DNA of 64,000 nt from a virus: the IMG/VR virus record IMGVR_UViG_3300028920_000044, positions 1 to 64,000 of that record; one strand, written 5' to 3'. Both the position numbers and the translations under genes were made by a program. This document shows positions 53,334 through 60,583 of this stretch, in pieces. Position 1 is the first letter of the stretch, and each line of letters starts with the position of its first letter. Below the pieces are notes generated by a model, which saw nothing but the letters and a program-made list of their open reading frames with translations, was not told where the DNA came from and made no database searches.

Positions 53334-53353
53334 GGGAGGTGACGAACCCTCCC
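53334..53353 (-). other. Hairpin after the 223-residue protein gene
   Basis: GGGAGG and CCTCCC form a 6-bp stem with an 8-nt loop about 32 nt past the stop at 53385. It precedes the promoter-like motif, which fits a transcript boundary, although the U-run is weak. Confidence 0.55.
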
Positions 53354-53384
53354 CAAAAATTTAGAGTGCTACCTTCACACAGTC

Positions 53385-54056
53385 TTACTCTTCTTTCTTT
53401 TTCTTTCTACCGCGAAGTAACTTAGCAGCACCTATTGCTCCAGCGCCTAGACCTGCAGCGATAGCAACTTTACCACCATGCTCAGATCCAAATTTCTTAA
53501 TGGCACTACCGGCATCATCAAGGGCTTCTTTAGTTTTATGAATACCTACTGCTGTTCGTGCTCCTGTTTTCATGCTCGTTGCTGGATTAAATCCTACAGC
53601 ATTCATACCTCTGGCAACTTTTACACCAGGTTCAATACTACCCAAATTACTAAGATCTCTCTTTGCAACCCTACCAATCAGAGGCACATTCTTTAATTTT
53701 TTAGCAACGGATTGATATGTATCAATACTATCATCCGTACTTTTGAGGCTTTTACCCAATTCTTCTCTAGACGTGTTCTTAAACTTTTTATCAATCTTAG
53801 CATACAGCTCTTTTCTCTTCTCAGCATCAGGAAAATCACTTTTTTCCTGAAGAGCAATGATCACACCTTCAGAATATTCTTTCGCTATACCAGAAATCTC
53901 TAAGACGAGATCTGTTGTTTTGTGTTCTTTAGCTTCATCGATCCAATTCGCTTTTTGTTCTGGAGAAGCGAGGATCCAAGCTAGAACATCTTCTCGTATT
54001 TCAAGACCCTTTAATGGATCTTTTTGGTTTGATGCAACAAATTGTTGATAGCCCAT
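53385..54056 (-). CDS. Basic protein, paralogue of 54088-54516
   Basis: A 223-residue protein behind GAGGAG. The start MGYQQF, the E-D-V-L-A-W ... S-P-E-Q-K-A segment and L-V-L-E-I-S match the N-terminal 60 residues of the next upstream gene. The C-terminus has a Gly/Ala helix (KVAIAAGLGAGAIGAAKLLR) followed by Lys-rich residues, a motif also present in the neighbour. It may be an internal head or membrane-interacting virion protein. Confidence 0.65.
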   Translation of the reverse strand: MGYQQFVASNQKDPLKGLEIREDVLAWILASPEQKANWIDEAKEHKTTDLVLEISGIAKEYSEGVIIALQEKSDFPDAEKRKELYAKIDKKFKNTSREELGKSLKSTDDSIDTYQSVAKKLKNVPLIGRVAKRDLSNLGSIEPGVKVARGMNAVGFNPATSMKTGARTAVGIHKTKEALDDAGSAIKKFGSEHGGKVAIAAGLGAGAIGAAKLLRGRKKKKEE

Positions 54057-54087
54057 AATTTTAATCTCCTCATATAATTTAATTTAA

Positions 54088-54516
54088 TTATTCAGCAGCG
54101 CCAGAAGGAGAACTAGCCGGAACACCAGCAACCTGTTCTCTTCGTAATTTTTTAGCCAGATTCAATGCACCCAATCCTTGTGCAATTCCGGCGGCGGCGG
54201 CAATTTTGCCTTTGTCAGACATCTGAGGATCATCATCACTCATATTGGTGGCAGCTTTAGGTTCACCAGCTGTGGTAGTAGGATCAATTTCTTTACCTGC
54301 TTCATCACCAGATCCACCAGCTTCGGTATTCGGAACATTTGCAGATTCAGAGATTTCAAGAACGTATTTACTTGCCTCATCATCTCCCTTTACTTCTTGA
54401 ATAACAGCTGCTTTCTCTTTTGGAGACATATTCTTCCAGGCTTCAACATCTTCTTCAAACGTCTTGACAGTCTGTCCCTTGCCTTCTAAATTGTCTATAA
54501 AATCTTGATAAGACAT
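54088..54516 (-). CDS. Small protein, paralogue of 53385-54056
   Basis: A 142-residue protein behind AAAGGAG. The N-terminal MSYQDF ... E-D-V-E-A-W-K-N-M-S-P-K-E-K-A ... Y-V-L-E-I-S matches its neighbour. The middle is low-complexity and acidic (Gly/Glu/Asp). The end has the same Gly/Ala helix and basic residues (KIAAAAGIAQGLGALNLAKK). A tandem duplication seems likely. Confidence 0.65.
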   Translation of the reverse strand: MSYQDFIDNLEGKGQTVKTFEEDVEAWKNMSPKEKAAVIQEVKGDDEASKYVLEISESANVPNTEAGGSGDEAGKEIDPTTTAGEPKAATNMSDDDPQMSDKGKIAAAAGIAQGLGALNLAKKLRREQVAGVPASSPSGAAE

Positions 54517-54550
54517 ACTTTTTCTCCTTTGATATTCGTTGAATTTAGGT

Positions 54551-54883
54551 TTATGATTTCATTGCGGCCTTACGAGCGGCCTGTTTTCCTCTCATACCAT
54601 ATTTGCGCATAACCTTCGTCTTAAACTTCTTCCATAATTTCTTGTACTTAATCATCTTTTTATAGTCGGTGTCATTCTTATCTTTGGCTAATCTTGCCGC
54701 CATTGATCCGCCTAATCTAGATAATTTCTCTTGTCTACCAACTCTTAGCATAGACATTTTTAATACTTCATTAATTGTATCATCATCCATAAAATCAATA
54801 CATTCAATTAACATATTTTTCAATTCTTCATCCGGTATATCTAATTCTAACAATTCTTGTTCGGACAATTCTGAATAATCCAT
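54551..54883 (-). CDS. Small protein with acidic N-terminus and basic C-terminus
   Basis: A 110-residue protein behind GAGGATGAG. Residues 1-45 are acidic and Leu-rich, residues 50-110 very Lys/Arg-rich (WKKFKTKVMRKYGMRGKQAA). This split looks like a DNA-binding or virion-internal protein. Not recognised. Confidence 0.6.
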   Translation of the reverse strand: MDYSELSEQELLELDIPDEELKNMLIECIDFMDDDTINEVLKMSMLRVGRQEKLSRLGGSMAARLAKDKNDTDYKKMIKYKKLWKKFKTKVMRKYGMRGKQAARKAAMKS

Positions 54884-54896
54884 TTAACTCATCCTC

Positions 54897-55775
54897 CTAC
54901 TTATATTGTCTCATATTCCTTGACTTAGTGATTTCATTTCGGGATTCAATCATTTTACTCTTTAACTCCTGTAATGCGTTTCTTTTCTTTACCTCATCTT
55001 TTGCAAAGACATAATCTAATAAATCATTAAACGAATCAAATCCAGCTTTTAGTTCTTTAAAATAATCATTACAAGCAGCAGATAATTGAAGTCCAGCGAC
55101 GCTCTTTAACATATCATCAGGCTTAAGATTTTGAATTTGATCGAATCCTCCCGTATTTTTAAGACAAACAAAATAACTTTTAGAGAGAAGAGCTAATGCC
55201 TCTATCATGTATTTAACATAACATTTTTTAAGGCAATCCCCTTGCTTAAATGATTCGGCACTAGATACAACAGGTCGTTTACCACCAGTTGAGAAATAAG
55301 ACCACATGCTTAAATCTTTTTCGTCAATATCACAAGCCTTATAACATTTTTTAGAGTTTTGTTGAATAATAGCATATCTGAATTTCCAATACCGCCCATG
55401 TTTAGAAAGAAACTTACCTATAGACTCTGAAACTTCACCTATCTTTTGACCCGCAGAGAAAATTGCTCTATTAATCCTATCACCGTATATAAAGAAAAAC
55501 AAAGCAGAGATTCCACCAATGGCCATAAGCGTCAAAGGATCTACTTCTTGCAACACCTCTTCATTATATTGAAAATCGAAGTATGTTTTAAATATCTGTT
55601 GCTGTTGAAGCAAGTTTGTATCGTATAGATGATCATAAAGATCTATATCAGTTTCCCTTAGTTCTTTAACTAATTCGTAGGTTTCATCAAAAAGTTGATC
55701 TTTTGTAATCTTGTCATGAAGGCGATTTTGGTCGATATATGCTTCGGCGATGGTTTTAAAAAATCGTACGTCCAT
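54897..55775 (-). CDS. Hypothetical protein with one membrane segment and paired cysteines
   Basis: A 292-residue protein behind GGGAGAAC. A hydrophobic helix at about 80-96 (DPLTLMAIGGISALFFFIYG) is followed by paired Cys (C-Y-K-A-C near 145; D-C-L-K-K-C near 180). The rest is helical and charged. It precedes the recombinase terminator on the operon. Unknown role. Confidence 0.6.
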   Translation of the reverse strand: MDVRFFKTIAEAYIDQNRLHDKITKDQLFDETYELVKELRETDIDLYDHLYDTNLLQQQQIFKTYFDFQYNEEVLQEVDPLTLMAIGGISALFFFIYGDRINRAIFSAGQKIGEVSESIGKFLSKHGRYWKFRYAIIQQNSKKCYKACDIDEKDLSMWSYFSTGGKRPVVSSAESFKQGDCLKKCYVKYMIEALALLSKSYFVCLKNTGGFDQIQNLKPDDMLKSVAGLQLSAACNDYFKELKAGFDSFNDLLDYVFAKDEVKKRNALQELKSKMIESRNEITKSRNMRQYK

Positions 55776-55806
55776 TTATAAGTTCTCCCTTTTAATTAAC
55801 TAAAAA

Positions 55807-55866
55807 GAGGGCGGGGTAATACGGAGGGTCAGATTCTACGTTTGGTTAAAACAACTACCCCACCCT
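55807..55866 (-). terminator. Terminator after the recombinase gene
   Basis: GAGGGCGGGGTA (55807-55818) pairs, with one mismatch, with TACCCCACCCTC (about 55855-55866). On the - strand TTTTTAG follows, so it ends transcription from the recombinase gene. The loop is long, about 36 nt. Confidence 0.65.
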
Positions 55867-55872
55867 CAATAC

Positions 55873-57327
55873 TTATGTAGTCTGTTGTTCATCAAAAACA
55901 GGCTTATATCCCTCTTCAGTTGGTTGATTCTGATTTAGGAAAAAATCCTCACTAACTTGAGGAACTTCTTCTCCTTGTATCGCTGGAGCAGTAGGTTCTT
56001 CTGGGTTAAAATTTTGTAACGGATTTTCATTTAAAGTGTCAGTAACTACATTATGAATAGTTTCATCAATTACACATTGTTCCTTTGCATCATCATACTC
56101 GCCCACTTCGCATCTAAAAATACCTTGAGTTATACGAGTATATACACTTACTTGTACTGCGAAATCAAACCACTGTTTAAATTCTGGATCTGTATCATAC
56201 TTCTCTTTTGCATTCTTTCTGTAAAATGAATTACTTTTCCATTTTTCAACTCCATTTTCATCAGATACTACAAGTTTTACTCTAGGTCCATCTTTCTTTA
56301 TCATAAATAAAGAAGCAGGAGGAGCATTCTTATAAATCTTCTTTTCACTAGGGATTATCTCCATAAGAAAATAGAATTCAGACCAGAACTTACTTATGCC
56401 TGTCTTTTTATCGAACACACAGGTAACGGCATGTTGACTTGGTGCTAACTTATTTTTCTCAGTATACACATCCATAAACCAACCATCAATACCTATTCCG
56501 TCAGCAGGTGTAATTAACTTCTTTTTACTAAGAAAAAGCCATTGTTGAGTCTTGTGTTGCAAAGCATAGATATTAGTAGCGGACTTGAAATCTTTAAATA
56601 CACCAACAGACTTCTCAGATTGAGCATATGGCCCTTCAATCTTAAGATTCGCACGAATTTGATCAATACAAACAAATGTTACTCGATTGAATTTAATTTG
56701 GGGTCCATACTTATCTAAAAGAAAACTGACCTGTCGTGCTTTATTACCTATGATTGAATTAGGACTTTCTGCTTCTAACGCTTTGGGACCAGGTGTTGAT
56801 GCAATACTATCCCAAATAAATGCAACATAAAACTCTTTCTCAAGCTTCTCTTCAAACACTTTCTTAATTGCAATTAATCGATCAATTAATTCAAATATCC
56901 CATCAACATTTACAATGATAGGTTCATATTTAAATCGATTTTCATCTAATCCAAATATTTCAATTCTACTTTGTCTGAACTCGCTATTTTTATTATTTCC
57001 TGATCCTTCTACATCTAGATAAACAACAACTGAGTTCGGATAAATCTTCTGGAATACAGAACTGAATTGAAACGCTAAAGTAGACTTCCCTGTCTCAGGT
57101 GTACTACTAAAGAGAATTGGATCTGATGAAACAATACCTCCACCTAATAAGGCATCAAGATGTTGAATACCAAAGGGAGTAACTATTGGATCTGGCGCCA
57201 TTAAATGACCATATTCACTTAATATAATCTTATCAAATGCCTCTCCTAACTTTTCAGTTAGTCCTTCTTCCGCATTCTCTAAACTATCCAGATCCACTTT
57301 TTCTACTGATGTTTTTTTCCTCGCCAT
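55873..57327 (-). CDS. UvsX/RecA-like recombinase
   Basis: A 484-residue protein. The motor core has Walker A T-P-E-T-G-K-S-T (about 79-87), the VVVYLDVEGS strand with the catalytic Glu (about 98-110), the FIWDSIAST Walker B-like strand (about 170-178) and an FVCIDQIRANL segment (about 217-227) in RecA/UvsX order. The C-terminal 100 residues are acidic and low in order. It would pair single strands during recombination-dependent replication. It starts behind GGAGGCG and has its own terminator. Confidence 0.87.
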   Translation of the reverse strand: MARKKTSVEKVDLDSLENAEEGLTEKLGEAFDKIILSEYGHLMAPDPIVTPFGIQHLDALLGGGIVSSDPILFSSTPETGKSTLAFQFSSVFQKIYPNSVVVYLDVEGSGNNKNSEFRQSRIEIFGLDENRFKYEPIIVNVDGIFELIDRLIAIKKVFEEKLEKEFYVAFIWDSIASTPGPKALEAESPNSIIGNKARQVSFLLDKYGPQIKFNRVTFVCIDQIRANLKIEGPYAQSEKSVGVFKDFKSATNIYALQHKTQQWLFLSKKKLITPADGIGIDGWFMDVYTEKNKLAPSQHAVTCVFDKKTGISKFWSEFYFLMEIIPSEKKIYKNAPPASLFMIKKDGPRVKLVVSDENGVEKWKSNSFYRKNAKEKYDTDPEFKQWFDFAVQVSVYTRITQGIFRCEVGEYDDAKEQCVIDETIHNVVTDTLNENPLQNFNPEEPTAPAIQGEEVPQVSEDFFLNQNQPTEEGYKPVFDEQQTT

Positions 57328-57348
57328 ATAGTTTCGCCTCCAGACTAA

Positions 57349-57579
57349 TTACTTCTTTATTTTTTTTCTAATGACAACAGGTTCTTCTTCGATATCTATA
57401 GTCTTGTTATTTTTAGAATCTTTTAATTTCTCTTTTTTAATAATAATTTCTTTCTCCGGTGTAGTTTTCTTTGCAACAGTTATATCAAGATCATTTAATT
57501 CGGGAGGATAAGATTTCTTCCTAACCCGTCTTATAACTATTGACTCTGACTCTTTTAGTATATTACTCAAAGGAATCAT
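57349..57579 (-). CDS. Small Lys/Glu-rich protein
   Basis: A 76-residue protein, ATG at 57579 behind GAGGAT. Highly charged, with repeated I-K-K and E-K segments and probably disordered. The last gene before the recombinase, so it may be a recombination accessory factor, but nothing shows that. Confidence 0.5.
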   Translation of the reverse strand: MIPLSNILKESESIVIRRVRKKSYPPELNDLDITVAKKTTPEKEIIIKKEKLKDSKNNKTIDIEEEPVVIRKKIKK

Positions 57580-57599
57580 CAATATATCCTCGTTTAAAA

Positions 57600-57851
57600 T
57601 TAGTATGCTCCCTGCGATCTTTCAACAGCAGTTGGGTTCTTTCTTCTTCTAAGGTCCCGGATTTGCATAATCTCTGCAGCTTTCTGTTTCTGTTCTGCAG
57701 CTTTCTGCGCTGCCAACATAACACCAGGTGGACCCATTCCTACTCTATACTGTCCTGTAGGATAACCCTTTCCTCCAATCTGTTTCGCTGTTCCCGTCAT
57801 AAACGGTTCATAATGGCTCTGTCTTTCAAATAAATGTGATATAGCAATCAT
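57600..57851 (-). CDS. Small hypothetical protein
   Basis: An 83-residue, Gln/Ala-rich basic protein that overlaps the upstream gene by 4 nt (ATGA). N-terminal MIAISHLFERQSHYEPF, Gly-rich middle, helical charged second half. Not recognised. Confidence 0.55.
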   Translation of the reverse strand: MIAISHLFERQSHYEPFMTGTAKQIGGKGYPTGQYRVGMGPPGVMLAAQKAAEQKQKAAEIMQIRDLRRRKNPTAVERSQGAY

Positions 57852-58372
57852 AGTTTGTATGCCTCATCTTCTTTTTCCATATCTCTCTGAACGTCTTCTG
57901 ACAAGGGAATCTTACCTTGATGTTGACTTCTTTCATGGGCTATAAGATCCATGACTTGTTTCATTACTCCTACGAAATCCCCGTCATCTATTTTTTCGAC
58001 TTTTTCATCAATCCTTCTTATATCAACCGAAACTAAATGATGCATCTTATAAATATTATCAGATATGTCTTTTAAATATTTAACTTTAACATCCTCATAC
58101 TCCCGATTTACGCTATATAATCTAGCAATAAGTTCAATATTTTTAGCAATCGCCCCACGAACAATTCTTTGTTTCTCATTATCTTGTTTAACAGTATTTA
58201 AATATTGTTGCAAGAATTGTATATTACTATCAATATCTGCAATATGTCTCTGAATCTCTTGTTGCTTTAATTCTACACCTGTAATATGTTTTTCTAATTT
58301 TCTTTTTTGATCCGTAAAATCTGTTTCTATGAAATCATAACTGTCGAGTTCCTCGCCTTGTTGATCAGTCAT
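57848..58372 (-). CDS. Coiled-coil protein
   Basis: A 174-residue, almost fully helical protein with a long Leu/Ile/Lys heptad pattern (about 20-120). The ATG overlaps the upstream stop (TGATG). Probably a structural or assembly factor. Unknown role. Confidence 0.6.
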   Translation of the reverse strand: MTDQQGEELDSYDFIETDFTDQKRKLEKHITGVELKQQEIQRHIADIDSNIQFLQQYLNTVKQDNEKQRIVRGAIAKNIELIARLYSVNREYEDVKVKYLKDISDNIYKMHHLVSVDIRRIDEKVEKIDDGDFVGVMKQVMDLIAHERSQHQGKIPLSEDVQRDMEKEDEAYKL

Positions 58373-59652
58373 CAGTTATTATTCGCTCCTTCTGTTAAAC
58401 ATATTTCGATGAATTTTTTCATCTGTTGTATAAATGTTATTTGATCTATTTTAACATTTGATAGAGTAAACAGATTAATATATTCCCCTGATAAAATTGT
58501 CTTCGTAAAGTTCTCCGCCACTTTCTCTAATATCCCGTATATATAATAATCGTTAAACATATTCTTAAATGGCTGTACTAATTCTTCCATTACTGCTGTC
58601 TTAACCATCTTAGGTTTAATTAACATTTCGTTATACGGTTTCGAGTTTGGATTAATAATGTGAACACATTTAAGAAGTCTGTATATCGTCGGCAATTTCT
58701 TGATCTTTTCTAGCGTTCCATTTTCTTCTATGTCATCATCATAAAACTTCATTAACTTGTATTCACTATTATTCAATACGAAACTATCTCTATAACTACT
58801 AAAATATACGTCTTGAAATTGATTATCTATTATGACATTTTTAAATACTTTATAGTTATAACTTAATTGAGTCATAGTAGGTGATTTTTGATAAAATTTC
58901 TTTGTTTGAAGATCATATAATACATCACGATATATTCCAAGTCTTATTGGTATGCTTACCATATTATCTAAAGTTTGTTCAATCTCCCAGACAGAATCAT
59001 ATACCGTGTTGATCCTTTTCTCTTTCTTAAAATAGTAATTAAACACATATCTAAAACTACTCTTATAAAAAACTGTTATGTTATCTACATCGAGAGGGTT
59101 AAACTTCTTTAAACCATTACCTAAAAACTCATACAATACATCGGTCTTGATGACATCTTGATCTAAATAAAATGTGTTAATATGAGAATGTACAACACCG
59201 TAAGACTTTCTGCAGATTTCGCTATAAACACTTTTAATCGTATTTTGAAGAAATTTATGAGCACTTGAGAGAATTCTTATTAGAATATAAATAATATTAG
59301 GATATAATACTTTAGCACGATATTCAGGATATGAGAAATTTAGAAACTCATTGTTATATCGGTATAAACAATTAACAGTTTGATGTATTACAAACAAATC
59401 CTGAACAATTTTAGATCTACTAGCTAATATTTGGAAGTGTGTAGCCTTTAATTTCTCAACATACTTTTTTAAAGTTCTAGATTTCAAGCAGTTAATTGGC
59501 ATACCAGGTTCCATCGTTTTTAGTTTCTCTAATTCATTATGCAAACATGTGTATAATGTTTTGTAAGATATCTCTAGTGTAATATCATTAGAATAATTCG
59601 CTGGGTGCTCTTCGAAATCGGTAGATATTTGAGGTTGGGGCTCTGCTCCCAC
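58372..59652 (-). CDS. Hypothetical protein, 426 residues
   Basis: Starts with GTG behind AAGGAG. Helical, Tyr/Phe/Asn-rich, with no recognised motif or membrane span. It leads a short operon (with the coiled-coil and small proteins) that runs to the recombinase, behind its own promoter-like motif. Unknown. Confidence 0.65.
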   Translation of the reverse strand: MGAEPQPQISTDFEEHPANYSNDITLEISYKTLYTCLHNELEKLKTMEPGMPINCLKSRTLKKYVEKLKATHFQILASRSKIVQDLFVIHQTVNCLYRYNNEFLNFSYPEYRAKVLYPNIIYILIRILSSAHKFLQNTIKSVYSEICRKSYGVVHSHINTFYLDQDVIKTDVLYEFLGNGLKKFNPLDVDNITVFYKSSFRYVFNYYFKKEKRINTVYDSVWEIEQTLDNMVSIPIRLGIYRDVLYDLQTKKFYQKSPTMTQLSYNYKVFKNVIIDNQFQDVYFSSYRDSFVLNNSEYKLMKFYDDDIEENGTLEKIKKLPTIYRLLKCVHIINPNSKPYNEMLIKPKMVKTAVMEELVQPFKNMFNDYYIYGILEKVAENFTKTILSGEYINLFTLSNVKIDQITFIQQMKKFIEICLTEGANNN

Positions 59653-59690
59653 AGTTTTCTCCTTAAATTAGAAAATTTTATAATTAACAG

Positions 59691-59717
59691 TTAAGTATAA
59701 AATTTCTATATACAGTG
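59691..59717 (-). promoter_or_regulatory. TATAWAGAAAT promoter-like motif
   Basis: On the - strand TGTATATAGAAATTTTATAC, about 40-60 nt upstream of the GTG at 59652. A good copy of the recurrent motif. Confidence 0.55.
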
Positions 59718-59817
59718 TGAAATTTTTATAAAACAATTCTAGATCGGAAGTCTCACACAAACTTACTTATTAGACAGTGGGAACCAAATATCTTACATTC
59801 TTTGCTGCTATTTTATC

Positions 59818-59910
59818 TAAAGGTTCTAACATTTTAGCTAACCCTTTCACAGCAAATTCGCGAAAGTTCTCTTCAATTAATTCAGCATCGTATAATGATG
59901 TTGATAACAT
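59818..59910 (-). CDS. Possible 30-residue ORF, perhaps longer by frameshift
   Basis: ATG at 59910 follows GAGGT at proper spacing and encodes 30 residues (LIEENFREFAVKGLAKMLEP at the end) before TAG. A -1 shift at that point would continue 16 residues (LDKIAAKNVRYLVPTV) to a stop at 59771. The combined peptide is coherent, so there may be a frameshift or a sequencing error. It occupies the 260-nt gap between two genes. Confidence 0.4.
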
Positions 59911-59912
59911 GA

Positions 59913-60536
59913 TTACCTCTTTATAAACTTAGTTAAATAATCCAAGTTAAATCTTTTCCCTATATTAAGTGGGAAAGTTCGTTGAAATAGTCCCTGAGGT
60001 AATTTGAAGTAGCGTATGATTGGAACAATACACATACGACCAATCGTCTCATATGTTTTCTTAGTGTAGATATCTAAATTCGTATCACCAATAATACAAA
60101 TATGAATTGCTTCACTAGGATCAAATATTCTTTCTCTTAAAAATAACTTTGTTATATCATCCCATCCTGTGTCATCAAGCTTATTTACCTGACGTCTTGT
60201 CAACGGGTATTTAATATCAATAGGTCTAGTATTAAATATATAATAACGATTACCAATAAACTCACAAATGTAATGCCATGGTAAAAAGATAGTTGAGAAT
60301 TTACCATAATTTTCTCTTACTCTTTTATACACTTCAATAAGATCCATTTTTGATGTGTCAACTCTAGGTCTAGGTCTTATAGGAAGAAATGGATTATTAT
60401 ATGTGTCTTGTATTAAAAATCCCTGAGGTTTTGTTGTGAACTTATTCGCTACACTTGCGACATCTTTAGATATGTCTAATCTCTCAGGGACTGCTTCATG
60501 TAAAATCTTATACGTTTTATCAGAATCTACAAGCAT
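59913..60536 (-). CDS. Hypothetical protein, 207 residues
   Basis: The frame is open upstream, but the ATG at 60536 (MLVDSDKTYKIL) follows AAAGGAAC and is preferred. Segment FSTIFLPWHYICEFIGNRYY and the late LSK-like helical end suggest a small structural protein. It sits directly downstream of the tail fibre gene, so it may be fibre-associated, for example a hinge or assembly factor; this is inference. Confidence 0.65.
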   Translation of the reverse strand: MLVDSDKTYKILHEAVPERLDISKDVASVANKFTTKPQGFLIQDTYNNPFLPIRPRPRVDTSKMDLIEVYKRVRENYGKFSTIFLPWHYICEFIGNRYYIFNTRPIDIKYPLTRRQVNKLDDTGWDDITKLFLRERIFDPSEAIHICIIGDTNLDIYTKKTYETIGRMCIVPIIRYFKLPQGLFQRTFPLNIGKRFNLDYLTKFIKR

Positions 60537-60553
60537 AGTCGTTCCTTTATTTG

Positions 60554-60579
60554 ATTGGGGAGAGTCACCCCTCCCCAAT
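60554..60579 (-). other. Hairpin after the tail fibre gene
   Basis: ATTGGGGAG and CTCCCCAAT form a perfect 9-bp stem, five bases past the fibre stop at 60584 and before the next ribosome binding site. No U-run is present. Confidence 0.65.
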
Positions 60580-60583
60580 GGTA

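Noticed and set aside
53385-54516. Toxin-antitoxin pair
   Set aside because: The two genes are paralogues with matching N-terminal domains and membrane-type C-termini, unlike a toxin with its antitoxin.
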